A DNA stretch of 64,000 bases, from assembly GCA_965653225.1 (NCBI GenBank), contig CBFGZI010000003.1:1-64000 (forward strand), read 5' to 3'. The notes below the pieces were generated by a model. It was not told the DNA's origin. It saw only the letters and a program-made list of their open reading frames with translations, and did no database searches. The position numbers and the translations under genes were made by a program. This DNA comes from JALZDI01 sp965653225. Lineage in GTDB: Bacteria > Actinomycetota > Actinomycetes > Propionibacteriales > Nocardioidaceae. Position 1 is the stretch's first letter; every line of letters starts with the position of its first letter. Below are positions 14,013-22,462 of the stretch, one piece after another.

Positions 14013-15320
14013 TCAGAGCGCGGTATCCACTCCCGGATCCCGGCGAACCACGGTCAGCAGGAGCACGGCAGCCAGCCCGGCACCACTGAAGATCACCGCC
14101 GCCATCGGCACGGCCGAGCTCGTGCCCAGCACGCCCACCAACGGTGCGGTCACCGCGCCGACGCCGAACTGCACCGAGCCCAGCATCGCCGCGGCCGTAC
14201 CCGCGGCCTCGCCGTGTCGCGACAGCGCGAGCGCCGGCGTGTTCGGCAGCGCCAGGCCACAGCAGCCGACCACCATCGCCAGCGGCACCAGCAGGCCGAA
14301 CAGCCCGCCGAACCCGGTGAGGGTCGTGAGCACCATCGTGGCGGCGGCGGTCGTCGCGCCGAGGACCGCGAACGTGAGCACCTGGCTGGGCCGGTAGCGC
14401 TGCAGCAGCAGCGGGTTGAGCTGCGTGCCGAGGACGATGCCCAGGGCGTTGCAGCCGAAGACGATCCCGAAGGTGCGCGGGTCGAGGCCGTAGATGCCCT
14501 GCAGCACGAACGACGAGCCGGAGACGTAGCTGAACAGCGCCGACATCATCAGCCCCGCCACCAGCACCAGAGCCACGAACGTGGGGTCACGAAGCAGCGA
14601 GCGATAGGTGCGCAACGTCGCCATCGGCCGGGCCGAGCGGCGCCGCGGGGGCGGCAAGGTCTCCCTCAGCCCGAACGCCGCCACCAGCACCATCAGCAGC
14701 GCGCACACCGCCAGGACGACGAAGATCCCCCGCCACGACGTGTACTGCAGGATCAGCCCGCCCAGGCTCGGCGCGAGCACCGGCGCGACGCCGATGACCA
14801 GCATCAGCCGCGACAGCAGCCTCGCGGCCGCGATCCCGACGAACAGGTCGCGCACGGTCGCCATCGCGTTGACGCTGATCGCGGCGCCCGCGAACCCCTG
14901 CAGCACGCGCACCGCGCTCAGGCTCACCACGTCTGGGGCCACCGCGCACAGCAGCGAGGTCAGCGCGTGCACCGCCACCCCGACCAGCAGCGGACGGCGG
15001 CGGCCCAGCGCGTCGGACACCGGGCCGATCACCAGCTGCCCACACGCCAGACCCAGAAGCATGCCAGTCAGCGTGAACTGCACGCCGGTGTCGGAGGCGC
15101 CGAGGTCCTTGGCGAGCGCGGGCAGCGCCGGGAGGTACATGTCGATGGTGAGCGGCCCCATGGCGATGAGCGCACCGAGCACCAGGACAAGCTGGACGTA
15201 GCGCCGGCCGGTGGGCGGCGTGGGCCGCGGGGACGACGGCACTACCGACGACGAGCCCACGGCCTCCGACGGCTGCTGACGGGTGTTGTGGGCGCATGAG
15301 GGCGGCGAGGTCACGGTCAT
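14013..15320 (-). CDS. Bcr/CflA-family MFS multidrug efflux transporter
   Basis: 435 aa with twelve predicted membrane helices. The N-terminal cytoplasmic tail of about 40 residues is Ser/Pro-rich. LTIDMYLPALPALAKDLGAS and QLVIGPVSDALGRRRPLL are the signature of the DHA1 Bcr/CflA group. It probably exports small drugs by proton antiport across the cytoplasmic membrane. It stands alone on the minus strand; the gene upstream is a divergent glycosyltransferase 300 bases away. Confidence 0.88.
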   Translation of the reverse strand: MTVTSPPSCAHNTRQQPSEAVGSSSVVPSSPRPTPPTGRRYVQLVLVLGALIAMGPLTIDMYLPALPALAKDLGASDTGVQFTLTGMLLGLACGQLVIGPVSDALGRRRPLLVGVAVHALTSLLCAVAPDVVSLSAVRVLQGFAGAAISVNAMATVRDLFVGIAAARLLSRLMLVIGVAPVLAPSLGGLILQYTSWRGIFVVLAVCALLMVLVAAFGLRETLPPPRRRSARPMATLRTYRSLLRDPTFVALVLVAGLMMSALFSYVSGSSFVLQGIYGLDPRTFGIVFGCNALGIVLGTQLNPLLLQRYRPSQVLTFAVLGATTAAATMVLTTLTGFGGLFGLLVPLAMVVGCCGLALPNTPALALSRHGEAAGTAAAMLGSVQFGVGAVTAPLVGVLGTSSAVPMAAVIFSGAGLAAVLLLTVVRRDPGVDTAL

Positions 15321-15621
15321 CCATCCTCGCCCAGGCCACCGACACGCCTCCGGACCGGGTTGCCCGCACGACGAAAGGCAAAATCTTCGCTCGCCCTGCC
15401 GGCCCCCGACCCGTCACAGCCGCCGCGCCGCCGTCGTTCGCCCGGCCTATGTCTGGCTATGTCCGGCGAACGCGCTCCACGCCCGAAAGATCAGTGCGCG
15501 CATCCGGCGGGCGGGCCTCTCATCACCGGCTCATAGAAGTGTCATTCAGGTGAACAATGGTTTACAGGTGAGAGCGCGCCGTGGGGAACTGTGCACACGT
15601 CGTGACAGGAGGCGAAGCGAC
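15321..15621. other. 300-bp divergent intergenic region
   Basis: No convincing gene is present. The right part is less GC-rich and contains two direct CAGGTGA copies (15547-15553 and 15565-15571), 18 bases apart, about 50 bases before the glycosyltransferase start. These could be regulator half-sites. AGGAGG at 15607-15612 is the ribosome site for the downstream TTG start. Confidence 0.4.
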
Positions 15622-16872
15622 TTGCACCCCGCTGTGACGGGTCAGCCCATGCCGGCCGGATCGGGCGGTCGCCGCATCGGCTACGTGCTCGAGATGTACC
15701 CGCGGTTCTCCGAGGCCTTCATCGTCAACGAGATCCTGGCGCTGGAGGCGACGGGCGAGGAGATCGACATCTTCTCGCTGCGGCTGCCGATCGACGGCCG
15801 GTTCCACGAGTCGCTCGCCGAGGTGCGCGCGCCGGTGACCTATATGCCGTACCAGGTGAAGGCGCCCGAGGTGTGGGACCTGCTGCGCGAGGGGCTCGAC
15901 GTGCTGCCGCGGCTGAACGCGCGCATCCCCGATGTGCTGGCGCTGCCCGTCACCGACGCGGCCGGGGCGGTGCAGCTGGCGATGGCCGTACACCGGCTGG
16001 GCATCACCCATCTGCACGCGCACTTCGGGTCGATCGCCGCCGACGTGGCCCGCGTGGCGGCCCGGCTCGCCGGCGTCGGCTACAGCTTCACCGCGCACGC
16101 CGGCGACATCTTCCACGCCGATGCCGACCACGAGGCGCTGCGGCGCAAGGTCGCCGACGCCTCAGCGGTGGTGACCGTCAGCGACTTCCACGTCCACCAC
16201 CTGCACACGATGTTGGGTTCGGTCGCCGGGAAGGTCGTCCGCGTCTACAACGGGGTGGACCTGGGCCGCTTCCCGTACTCGTCGCCGGCCGACCGCCCGC
16301 CCGTGGTCGTCGCCGTCGGCCCACTCGTGCCCACGAAGGGCTTCACACACCTGGTCGACGCGGTCGCGATGCTGGTGAGCGAGGGACGCGACGTACGGCT
16401 CGACCTCGTGGGCACCGGCGAGGAGGAGCAGGCCCTGCACGCGCAGGTCGACGCGCTCGGCCTCCACCGACAAGTCCGCTTCCGCGGCGCGCTCTCGCAG
16501 CCGCACACCCGCGCCGCGATCAGACAGGCAGCTGCGCTCGCCGCGCCATGCGTCGTGGCGCCCGACGGCAGCCGCGACGGCCTGCCGGCCGTGCTGCTGG
16601 AGGCGATGGCCCTCGGGACACCGTGCGTGGCCACGCCGGTCGCCGGCCTGCCGGAGGCCGTCGCTCCGGACCACACCGGGCTTGTCGTTCCGGAGGGCGA
16701 CCCCGCCACGCTGGCGAAGGCGCTGGCCCGGCTCCTCGACGACGCCGACCTGCGCCTCGAGCTGTCGACCAACGCACGAGCACTGGTCGAGCGCGAGTTC
16801 GACATCGCGAAGACGTGCGAGCAGCTCCGTGATGTTCTCGTCAAGGCCATCGAGGCTCCGGTGGTGGACTGA
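15622..16872 (+). CDS. GT4-family glycosyltransferase
   Basis: 416 aa with two Rossmann-like domains. The N-terminal domain starts IGYVLEMYPRFSEAFIVNEI and contains HLHAHFGS. The C-terminal donor domain shows VYNGVDLGRFPY, VAVGPLVPTKGF, and the GT4 signature around PAVLLEAMALGTPCVATPVAGLPE with the conserved Glu. It probably adds a sugar to an exopolysaccharide or lipid acceptor at the membrane. The start is chosen as TTG at 15622 because AGGAGG lies nine bases upstream; GTG 15634 and ATG 15649 lack such a site. A UDP-glucose dehydrogenase-like gene follows 175 bases later, consistent with polysaccharide synthesis. Confidence 0.87.
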   Translation: MHPAVTGQPMPAGSGGRRIGYVLEMYPRFSEAFIVNEILALEATGEEIDIFSLRLPIDGRFHESLAEVRAPVTYMPYQVKAPEVWDLLREGLDVLPRLNARIPDVLALPVTDAAGAVQLAMAVHRLGITHLHAHFGSIAADVARVAARLAGVGYSFTAHAGDIFHADADHEALRRKVADASAVVTVSDFHVHHLHTMLGSVAGKVVRVYNGVDLGRFPYSSPADRPPVVVAVGPLVPTKGFTHLVDAVAMLVSEGRDVRLDLVGTGEEEQALHAQVDALGLHRQVRFRGALSQPHTRAAIRQAAALAAPCVVAPDGSRDGLPAVLLEAMALGTPCVATPVAGLPEAVAPDHTGLVVPEGDPATLAKALARLLDDADLRLELSTNARALVEREFDIAKTCEQLRDVLVKAIEAPVVD

Positions 16873-17047
16873 TGCGAACGGCCCGCACGTGCACCGGCTC
16901 TCATGTACCGGTCTTCGGGCACCCGGGCCCCTCGGCCCACGTCCGGGCGAAGTTGCAGCGCCCCGGCAGGCGGGAGATCGGCATAACCCTGTTGACTGAG
17001 GGCTCGCCGGGGCCGCTGCACGACATCCGAGACACCAGGGAGCGACG

Positions 17048-18364
17048 ATGAAGCCACGCATCGCCGTGATCGGCACCGGCTATCTCGGAGTCACCCACGC
17101 AGCCTGTCTGGCACACCTCGGCTACGAGGTGCTCGGCGTCGACACCGACACCGAGAAGGTGGCGCGCCTGGCGCGCGGCGAACCCACCTTCTACGAGCCC
17201 GACCTGCCCGAGCTGCTGGCGGCGTACACCGCCTCGGGGCGGCTGCGGTTCACGACCTCCTTCGAGGACGCGGCGAGGTTCGCCGACCTGCACTTCCTGT
17301 GCGTGGGAACCCCGCAGAGCGACGACGGGCTGGCCGCGGACACCAGCCAGCTCACCGACGCCGTCGACGCGCTGGTCCCCCACCTCACCCGTCCGGCGAT
17401 CCTGGTCGGAAAGTCGACGGTCCCGCCGGGTACGGCCCACCGGCTGAGCGAACGCGCCGCCCGACTGGCCCGGCCGGGTGTCGAGGTCGAGGTCGCCTGG
17501 AACCCCGAGTTCCTGCGCGAGGGCCGCGCTGTCGAGGACACCCTCCGCCCCGACCGGATCGTGGTCGGCGTCGACACCGCCGAGCCCGAGAAGGTGGTGC
17601 GGGAGGTCTACGCCCCGCTGCTGGACCTGGGCGTGCCGCTGGTGGTGACCGACGTGGTCACGGCCGAGCTGACCAAGATGTCGGCGAACGCGTTCCTGGC
17701 CATGAAGGTGTCGTTCATCAACGCGGTCGCGCAGATGTGCGAGGCGGCCGGCGGCGACGTGGTGCCCCTGGCCGACGCGCTCGCGCACGACCACAGGATC
17801 GGCCGCGGCTTCCTCGCGGCCGGCCTGGGCTTCGGCGGCGGCTGCCTGCCCAAGGACCTGCGGTCGATGATGGCCACGGCCGACGAGCTCGGTGCGCCGG
17901 AGGCGTACGCCCTGCTGCGTGACGTGGAGCGCATAAATGCCCACTGCCGCACCCGCCTGGTCGACATCGTCCGCGAGCAGTGCGGCGGCAGCGTCGACGG
18001 CCGCACCATCGGCGTGCTCGGTGCGGCGTTCAAGCCCGGAACCGACGACGTCCGCGACTCGCCCGCACTGGAGGTGGCGGGCCAGCTGCGGGCACGCGGG
18101 GCCCACGTGCGGGTGTACGACCCGCAGGCCAACGCCAACGCGTCCGCGCTCTTCCCGGCCCTCGAGTACGTCGACAGCGTCGTCGACGCGGTCCGCGACG
18201 CCGACCTGGTGCTGCACCTCACCGAGTGGCCGGAGTTCCGCGACCTCGACCCCGCACGGCTTCTGCCGCTGCCGCTGGAGGCGCAGGTCGTCGACGGCCG
18301 CAACGCCCTCGACCCGCACCGGTGGCGGGCAGCCGGCTGGGTCTACCGGGGCGTGGGACATTGA
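17048..18364 (+). CDS. UDP-glucose/GDP-mannose dehydrogenase family protein (UDP-glucose 6-dehydrogenase)
   Basis: 438 aa, full length. The NAD motif is GTGYLG at 9-14; EFLREG sits near 154-159; the catalytic cysteine is Cys266 in FGGGCLPKD; and KPGTDDVRDSP is the C-terminal sugar-binding signature. It most likely oxidises UDP-glucose to UDP-glucuronate for cell-surface polysaccharide, in line with the upstream GT4 gene. A related sugar-nucleotide substrate is possible. GGGAG precedes the ATG. Confidence 0.88.
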   Translation: MKPRIAVIGTGYLGVTHAACLAHLGYEVLGVDTDTEKVARLARGEPTFYEPDLPELLAAYTASGRLRFTTSFEDAARFADLHFLCVGTPQSDDGLAADTSQLTDAVDALVPHLTRPAILVGKSTVPPGTAHRLSERAARLARPGVEVEVAWNPEFLREGRAVEDTLRPDRIVVGVDTAEPEKVVREVYAPLLDLGVPLVVTDVVTAELTKMSANAFLAMKVSFINAVAQMCEAAGGDVVPLADALAHDHRIGRGFLAAGLGFGGGCLPKDLRSMMATADELGAPEAYALLRDVERINAHCRTRLVDIVREQCGGSVDGRTIGVLGAAFKPGTDDVRDSPALEVAGQLRARGAHVRVYDPQANANASALFPALEYVDSVVDAVRDADLVLHLTEWPEFRDLDPARLLPLPLEAQVVDGRNALDPHRWRAAGWVYRGVGH

Positions 18365-18451
18365 CCGCACGCCCGCAGAGGGTCGGTGACCCGGTGACGG
18401 GCCCGGTCGCCGCGCCGACGCGGCTCACCCGGTCCGGCTGACCGCGCGGAC

Positions 18452-18457
18452 TAGCCT
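18452..18457 (+). promoter_or_regulatory. -10 hexamer TAGCCT of a leaderless gene
   Basis: TAGCCT lies exactly seven bases before the GTG of the 2H phosphoesterase gene, and no Shine-Dalgarno is present. This decides the GTG start. Confidence 0.5.
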
Positions 18458-18464
18458 GGTCGCC

Positions 18465-18989
18465 GTGGCGCTGGCGGTGTGTCTGCTGTTCGACGAGCGC
18501 GCCGACCGCGCGATGCGCCGGCTCTGGGACCGGCTCGAGGAGATCGACGTACCGACGCTTCGCTCGCACACCCACGGCCGGCACGTGCCGCACCTGTCGT
18601 ACGCGGTGCTCCGCGAGTGGGACCTGGAGAAGGTGCGCGACCGCATCGAGGAGCTCCCCTCCGGCGACCCCGTGGACCTGCACTTCGACGCGCTGGGGAC
18701 GTTCCGGCGTGGCCGCTCGTGGCTGGTGGCCGCCGTCGGCAGCGAGGTCATGACGCGCCAGGAGCGGGTGGTCCAGGCGGCCACCGACGCCGGCGCGGAG
18801 ATGCACCGCAACTACCTGCCCGGCACGTGGGTGCCGCACTGCACGCTCGCGCCGAGGGTCCACCTGACGGACCTGCCGGCGGTCGCCGCGGCCGTGTACG
18901 ACGTGCTGCCGCTGCACGCGCGCGCCGACCACGCCGCGCTCGTCGACAGCGGCACCGGCCAGCTCTTCCCGCTCACCAACCTCCCGTGA
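18465..18989 (+). CDS. 2'-5' RNA ligase-family (2H phosphoesterase) protein
   Basis: 174 aa with the two H-x-S/T motifs that define the 2H phosphoesterase superfamily: HLS at 43-45 and HCT at 125-127. The spacing matches the family. These small cytosolic enzymes hydrolyse or form 2'-5' phosphodiester or cyclic phosphate bonds in RNA; no specific substrate is visible. A GTG start with a TAGCCT hexamer seven bases upstream suggests a leaderless mRNA. It is followed 25 bases later by a DUF3099 gene. Confidence 0.82.
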   Translation: MALAVCLLFDERADRAMRRLWDRLEEIDVPTLRSHTHGRHVPHLSYAVLREWDLEKVRDRIEELPSGDPVDLHFDALGTFRRGRSWLVAAVGSEVMTRQERVVQAATDAGAEMHRNYLPGTWVPHCTLAPRVHLTDLPAVAAAVYDVLPLHARADHAALVDSGTGQLFPLTNLP

Positions 18990-19002
18990 GCGGCGCGCGA
19001 CC

Positions 19003-19008
19003 TACGCT
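19003..19008 (+). promoter_or_regulatory. -10 hexamer TACGCT of a leaderless gene
   Basis: TACGCT ends six bases before the GTG of the 61-aa DUF3099 gene, with no Shine-Dalgarno. It supports that start. Confidence 0.45.
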
Positions 19009-19014
19009 GGTCGG

Positions 19015-19200
19015 GTGGTACGCAAACGCTGGTACTTCGTGCTCATGGGCACCTGCATCGGCCTCATCCTGCTCGCATGGAACGTCGTGCGGTTCTGGTC
19101 GACGACCGCAGCCGTGGTGATGAGCGTGGTCGCAGCCGTCATCCCACCGGCCGCGGCGATCGTGGCCAACCCGCCGTGGCAGCGCGGCGACCGCTCCTAG
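19015..19200 (+). CDS. DUF3099-family small membrane protein
   Basis: 61 aa with two hydrophobic helices (VLMGTCIGLILLAWNVV and VVMSVVAAVIPPAAAIVAN) between a basic N-terminus (MVRKRWYF) and a short polar tail. The pattern matches DUF3099 proteins, which are conserved across actinobacteria and have no known function. It lies between the 2H phosphoesterase and DUF309 genes on the same strand, each with its own apparent leaderless promoter. Confidence 0.75.
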   Translation: MVRKRWYFVLMGTCIGLILLAWNVVRFWSTTAAVVMSVVAAVIPPAAAIVANPPWQRGDRS

Positions 19201-19203
19201 CAT
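19198..19203 (+). promoter_or_regulatory. -10 hexamer TAGCAT that selects the ATG at 19211
   Basis: TAGCAT overlaps the end of the DUF3099 gene and lies seven bases before the ATG at 19211. It makes 19211, not the in-frame ATG at 19202, the probable start of the DUF309 gene. Confidence 0.45.
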
Positions 19204-19210
19204 GGGGGCC

Positions 19211-19765
19211 ATGGCCAGCCCCGACCCCACGCCTGACCAAGAGCCTGACCAAGAGCCCGACCAAACGCCTGACCAAAGGCCTGACCGCGGGCCCGAGCGC
19301 GACCGAGACGAGCACGGGCGAGCCCGGCAGGCGCGCCCCCGTGACGAGCTGGGCCGGCCGCTGCCCTACGGCAGCAAGGGCGTCGAGCCGGTGTCGGAGG
19401 AGCCGCTGCCGCCCGACGAGACCCTGCGCTACGCACGGGACCTGGTCGACGGCGGGCGGCCGTTCTCCGCGCACGAGGTGCTGGAAGCACGCTGGAAGGC
19501 CGGACCCGACGAGCAGCGCGACCTGTGGCAGGGGCTGGCGCAGATCTGCGTCGGGCTGACGCACGCCCTGCGCGGCAACCAGGTCGGCGCGCAGCGGCTG
19601 GTCGACCGAGGCTGCGCACGGCTGGACGCGTACGCCACCACCGGCGAGCCCGAATTCGGTCTCGACCTGGCCGAGGTGGCACGCTGCGCGCGCGGCAGGG
19701 TGGCGCAGCAGCCGGGGCGGGAAACCCAGCCAGGCCAGGCTGGTACCGAGGACGAGCCCCGGTAA
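19211..19765 (+). CDS. DUF309-domain protein with a PDQ-repeat N-terminus
   Basis: 184 aa. Residues 1-60 are low-complexity and charged, with repeated PDQ units encoded by 12-bp DNA repeats. Residues about 65-150 match DUF309: DLVDGGRPFSAHEVLEARW, DLWQGLAQICVGLTHALRGN, and an alpha-helical end. DUF309 domains are all-helical and have no established function. The N-terminal tail is probably disordered. It converges with the SRPBCC gene eleven bases away. Confidence 0.75.
   Translation: MASPDPTPDQEPDQEPDQTPDQRPDRGPERDRDEHGRARQARPRDELGRPLPYGSKGVEPVSEEPLPPDETLRYARDLVDGGRPFSAHEVLEARWKAGPDEQRDLWQGLAQICVGLTHALRGNQVGAQRLVDRGCARLDAYATTGEPEFGLDLAEVARCARGRVAQQPGRETQPGQAGTEDEPR
19231..19290 (+). repeat. 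Five tandem 12-bp repeats inside the DUF309 gene
   Basis: Five consecutive units of the form GCCTGACCAAGA, with increasing divergence, encode (P/R)DQ-rich residues. The first two copies are identical, which suggests recent slippage. In-frame unit length keeps the reading frame. Confidence 0.75.
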
Positions 19766-19776
19766 CCGCCCCGTCC

Positions 19777-20226
19777 TCACGCCGTCCGCGACGCCACCCA
19801 GCGACCCAGCCCGAGCCGCGCGCCGCGCATCATCCACGCGTGGTTGAGCCGCAGCACCGGACGCCCGACGAACCCGACCCAGCGCAGCATCCGCCCGCGC
19901 ACGACCACCTCCTGCTCGTACACCAGCGCGGTGCCCGCGTGCGTCGGCGTCATCGTCCATCGCGACCAGCCGTCGAGGTCGCCGTCCAGGCGTACCTCGA
20001 GAACGTGCGCGTCGGGGTCCTCGCGGGCCCGCTGCGCGCGCAGCCGCAGTGTGTAGGGCAACACGGAGCGGCATCGCACTGCCGCGGTGTCGTCGTCGAT
20101 CCGCTCCACCGAGCGGAGCTGGGGCCACCAGTGCGGGTAGGCGGCGATGTCGGAGAGCACGTCGAACAGCCGGTCCGCGTCCAGGCCGACCTCCCAGGCC
20201 GAGCGGAAGCAGTACGTGCTGGGCAT
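19777..20226 (-). CDS. SRPBCC (START-like) family protein
   Basis: 149 aa. The N-terminal pattern FRSAWEVGLDADRLFDVLSDIAAYPHWWPQL is typical of polyketide cyclase/START-like ligand-binding folds (helix-grip), followed by beta strands VLEVRLDGDLDGW and TALVYEQEVVVRG. It probably binds a hydrophobic ligand; no catalytic residues can be named. GGAGGGG lies three bases before the ATG at 20226, and a GTG start adjacent to it is possible. It is divergent from the thiamine-binding protein gene. Confidence 0.75.
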   Translation of the reverse strand: MPSTYCFRSAWEVGLDADRLFDVLSDIAAYPHWWPQLRSVERIDDDTAAVRCRSVLPYTLRLRAQRAREDPDAHVLEVRLDGDLDGWSRWTMTPTHAGTALVYEQEVVVRGRMLRWVGFVGRPVLRLNHAWMMRGARLGLGRWVASRTA

Positions 20227-20252
20227 CACCCCTCCATCCTGCCGGACGTGCA

Positions 20253-20258
20253 TAGGCT
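20253..20258 (+). promoter_or_regulatory. -10 hexamer TAGGCT of a leaderless gene
   Basis: TAGGCT lies seven bases before the ATG at 20266, with no Shine-Dalgarno between them. It is the probable promoter of the thiamine-binding protein and amidase pair. Confidence 0.5.
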
Positions 20259-20265
20259 GACCCCC

Positions 20266-20565
20266 ATGATCGTCGCGTTCAGCATCAGCCCGGGAGTGGC
20301 CGACGAGTCCGGCGGAGTCAGCGAGGCGGTCGCCGAGGCGATCCGCGTCGTCCGTGACTCCGGGCTCCCCCACGAGACCAACGCCATGTTCACCAACATC
20401 GAAGGCGAGTGGGACGAGGTCATGGCCGTCGTCAAGCAGGCCGTCGACGTCATCGCAGCCAAGTCCCCTCGCGTCGGGCTCGTCCTCAAGGCCGACATCC
20501 GGCCGGGTCGCACCGGGCAGCTACAGGCGAAGGTGCAGCGCATCGAGGAGCGTCTGCAGCAATGA
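20266..20565 (+). CDS. MTH1187/YqgV-family thiamine-binding protein
   Basis: 99 aa, the standard size. MIVAFSISPGV at the N-terminus, ESGGVSEAVAEAIRVVRDSGLPHETNAMFTNIEGEWDEVM in the middle and KADIRPGR near the end match the family. Its members form small ferredoxin-like oligomers that bind thiamine or a related molecule. The stop overlaps the start of the amidase gene (ATGA), so the two are coupled. The transcript is probably leaderless. Confidence 0.85.
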   Translation: MIVAFSISPGVADESGGVSEAVAEAIRVVRDSGLPHETNAMFTNIEGEWDEVMAVVKQAVDVIAAKSPRVGLVLKADIRPGRTGQLQAKVQRIEERLQQ

Positions 20566-22016
20566 CCTCCGAGCCGCACGACCGGTCCGCGCTGGAGCAG
20601 GCCGCGGCGATCCGCGCCGGTGAGGTCTCGTCGGTCGAGCTGACCGAGCACTACCTGCGACGTGTCGAGCGGCTCGACAGCGAGGTCGGGGCGTTCATCA
20701 CGGTCACCGCCGAGGAGGCGCTCGAGGCTGCGCGCGCGGCCGACGACACGCTGCGTCAAAATGACGATAAGGCCATGTTGCCCCCGTTCCTCGGCGTGCC
20801 CACCGCGATCAAGGACCTCAACCTCACGGCGGGGGTGCGCACGACGATGGGCTCCGCGGCGTTCGAGGACTTCGTTCCCGACACCAGCGACGAGGTCGTG
20901 CTCCGTCTCGAGCGCGCCGGTCTGGTCAGCCTCGGCAAGACCAACACCCCCGAGTTCGGCAGCCCCTGCTACACCGAGCCCGCCGTCGCGCCGCCCGCGC
21001 GCACGCCGTATGACCTCGACCGCGGCGCGGGCGGGTCCAGCGGCGGCGCCGGCGCGGCCGTGTCCGCGGGCCTGGTGCCGTGGGCGCAGGGATCCGACGG
21101 CGGCGGGTCGATCCGGATCCCCGCCAGCGTGTGCGGGCTGGTGGGCCTCAAGCCCAGCCGCGGCCGGGTGACCACGGCACCCATGTACGGCGACCTGATC
21201 GGTCTCGGCATCGCCGGGCCGCTGACCCGCACGGTGCGCGACGCCGCCGCCATGCTCGACCTGCTCGCCGGCCCCGCGGTCGGCGACCCCCATCCCTCGC
21301 CACCCCCGCCCCCGGCGTCGTCTCCGTCGGAGCCGGGCGACGGGACGTTCCTGTCGTGGTGCGACCGCACCCCGCAGCAGCTGCGGGTGGCCCGGTTCAG
21401 CGCGCCCTTGATCGCCGACGTCGACGTCGCGCCGGAGTGCGAGGCCGCCTTCGAACGCACCTCCGCGCTGCTGAGCGACCTCGGTCACGAGGTGGTGGAC
21501 GTCGACCGTCCGCTGAGCCACGACGCGGTGCCGGTGTTCGAGACCTGCTGGGCGGTGCTGAGCGCGACCTCGGTCGTACCGCCGGACCAGCGTTCGTTGC
21601 TTCGTCCGCTGACCCGCTGGCTGGCAGAGCGCGCCGCCGAGATCCCGTCGGTCGACTTCGCGCTCGCCGCCGGGGAGCTGCGGCGGGTGGCCGCCGTGGC
21701 GCTGCAGGCACTGGCGCCCTACGACCTGGTGCTCACGCCGACGCTGGCGTCGCTGCCCGCGCCCGTCGGCGCGATACGCGACGACGACGACCCCGCGCAG
21801 GACTTCGAGAACCAGAAGCGGTTCACGCCGTACACATCGGCCTGGAACGTCACCGGCATGCCGGCGATCTCGCTACCGCTGCACTGGACAGACGCGGGAC
21901 TCCCGGTCGGCGTCATGCTCGCCGCGCGGCCGGGTGCGGAGCACGTGCTGCTGTCGGCGGCGGCTCAGGTCGAGGCGGCCGAGCCCTGGCGCGACCACCA
22001 CCCGCCCTGCTGGTGA
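20562..22016 (+). CDS. Amidase-signature family enzyme
   Basis: 484 aa. The amidase signature is complete in outline: catalytic lysine in PTAIKDLN, then GKTNTPEF, the Gly/Ser-rich segment RGAGGSSGGAGAAVSAGLVPWAQGSDGGGSIRIP holding the cis-Ser and nucleophile Ser, and GLVGLKPSRGRV. A Pro-rich insertion (PHPSPPPPPASSPSEP) sits near residue 245. GatC/GatB partners are absent, so this is a free-standing amidase rather than the glutamyl-tRNA amidotransferase subunit. The amide substrate is unknown. It overlaps the thiamine-binding gene by four bases. Confidence 0.88.
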   Translation: MTSEPHDRSALEQAAAIRAGEVSSVELTEHYLRRVERLDSEVGAFITVTAEEALEAARAADDTLRQNDDKAMLPPFLGVPTAIKDLNLTAGVRTTMGSAAFEDFVPDTSDEVVLRLERAGLVSLGKTNTPEFGSPCYTEPAVAPPARTPYDLDRGAGGSSGGAGAAVSAGLVPWAQGSDGGGSIRIPASVCGLVGLKPSRGRVTTAPMYGDLIGLGIAGPLTRTVRDAAAMLDLLAGPAVGDPHPSPPPPPASSPSEPGDGTFLSWCDRTPQQLRVARFSAPLIADVDVAPECEAAFERTSALLSDLGHEVVDVDRPLSHDAVPVFETCWAVLSATSVVPPDQRSLLRPLTRWLAERAAEIPSVDFALAAGELRRVAAVALQALAPYDLVLTPTLASLPAPVGAIRDDDDPAQDFENQKRFTPYTSAWNVTGMPAISLPLHWTDAGLPVGVMLAARPGAEHVLLSAAAQVEAAEPWRDHHPPCW

Positions 22017-22038
22017 CGGCTGATGACGACTCGCGACG

Positions 22039-22094
22039 GCTCGGCCGGTCTTGCTCGGCCGGTCTTGCTCAGCCGGTCTTGCTCAGCCGGTCTT
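22039..22094. repeat. Four tandem 14-bp repeats at the end of the DUF5302 gene
   Basis: Four copies of GCTCGGCCGGTCTT (the last two read GCTCAGCC) run without gaps. On the minus strand one unit contains the last codons and stop of the DUF5302 gene (AAG ACC GGC TGA). The array therefore arose by duplication of the gene's 3' end and repeats its stop region downstream. Confidence 0.85.
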
Positions 22095-22262
22095 GCGGCG
22101 GAAGCCCGGGCCCTTGGTCGGCCCGGCCGTCCCGTGCGACTTGTTGGACCCGTCGCGCTTGGCCGACTTCGCGCTGGCGTGCTGCTGGTCGTGCTTGCGC
22201 TCGAGCGCCTCGCGGAACTTCCGGCGTACGTCGTCGTCCTTGGCGTCCGGTTCTGCAGCCAC
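22083..22262 (-). CDS. DUF5302-family small charged protein
   Basis: 59 aa: MAAEPDAKDDDVRRKFREAL, then a Lys/Ser/Gly-rich tail ending FRRKTG. This matches DUF5302, a short actinobacterial family without known function. The tail is probably disordered. The GTG start at 22262 is chosen because GGGGAGG lies five bases upstream; the frame stays open much further but without family similarity. The last codons lie inside the 14-bp tandem array. Confidence 0.75.
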   Translation of the reverse strand: MAAEPDAKDDDVRRKFREALERKHDQQHASAKSAKRDGSNKSHGTAGPTKGPGFRRKTG

Positions 22263-22376
22263 GGAAACCTCCCCGTGTCGTCGGCCGCGCGGGCGGCTGT
22301 TCTCCTCAGGCTCGCATGCGGCGGCTCCCTCGCGCCAGAGGGTTTCCGCGAGGGCCCGGCGCGTCGCGAGCGCCGA

Positions 22377-22431
22377 CAGTCGCGTGTCAGGTCTCGATAC
22401 ATCTGGAGCCCAGGCGCTGACACGCGACCAG
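22377..22431. repeat. Dispersed 55-bp palindromic intergenic repeat, copy B
   Basis: It begins CAGTCGCGTGTCAG and ends CTGACACGCGACCAG; the 12-bp arms GTCGCGTGTCAG and CTGACACGCGAC are exact inverted copies. Apart from the central 15 bases it matches copy A at 5150-5204. It lies just beyond the stop of the Gfo/Idh/MocA gene and may terminate it. Confidence 0.65.
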
Positions 22432-22462
22432 TGCCGGCCGCGTCCCGGCAGTGCCAGGGCGT

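Noticed and set aside
22039..22094. Short regular repeats that could suggest a CRISPR array.
   Set aside because: The 14-bp units are contiguous without spacers and derive from a gene's 3' end.
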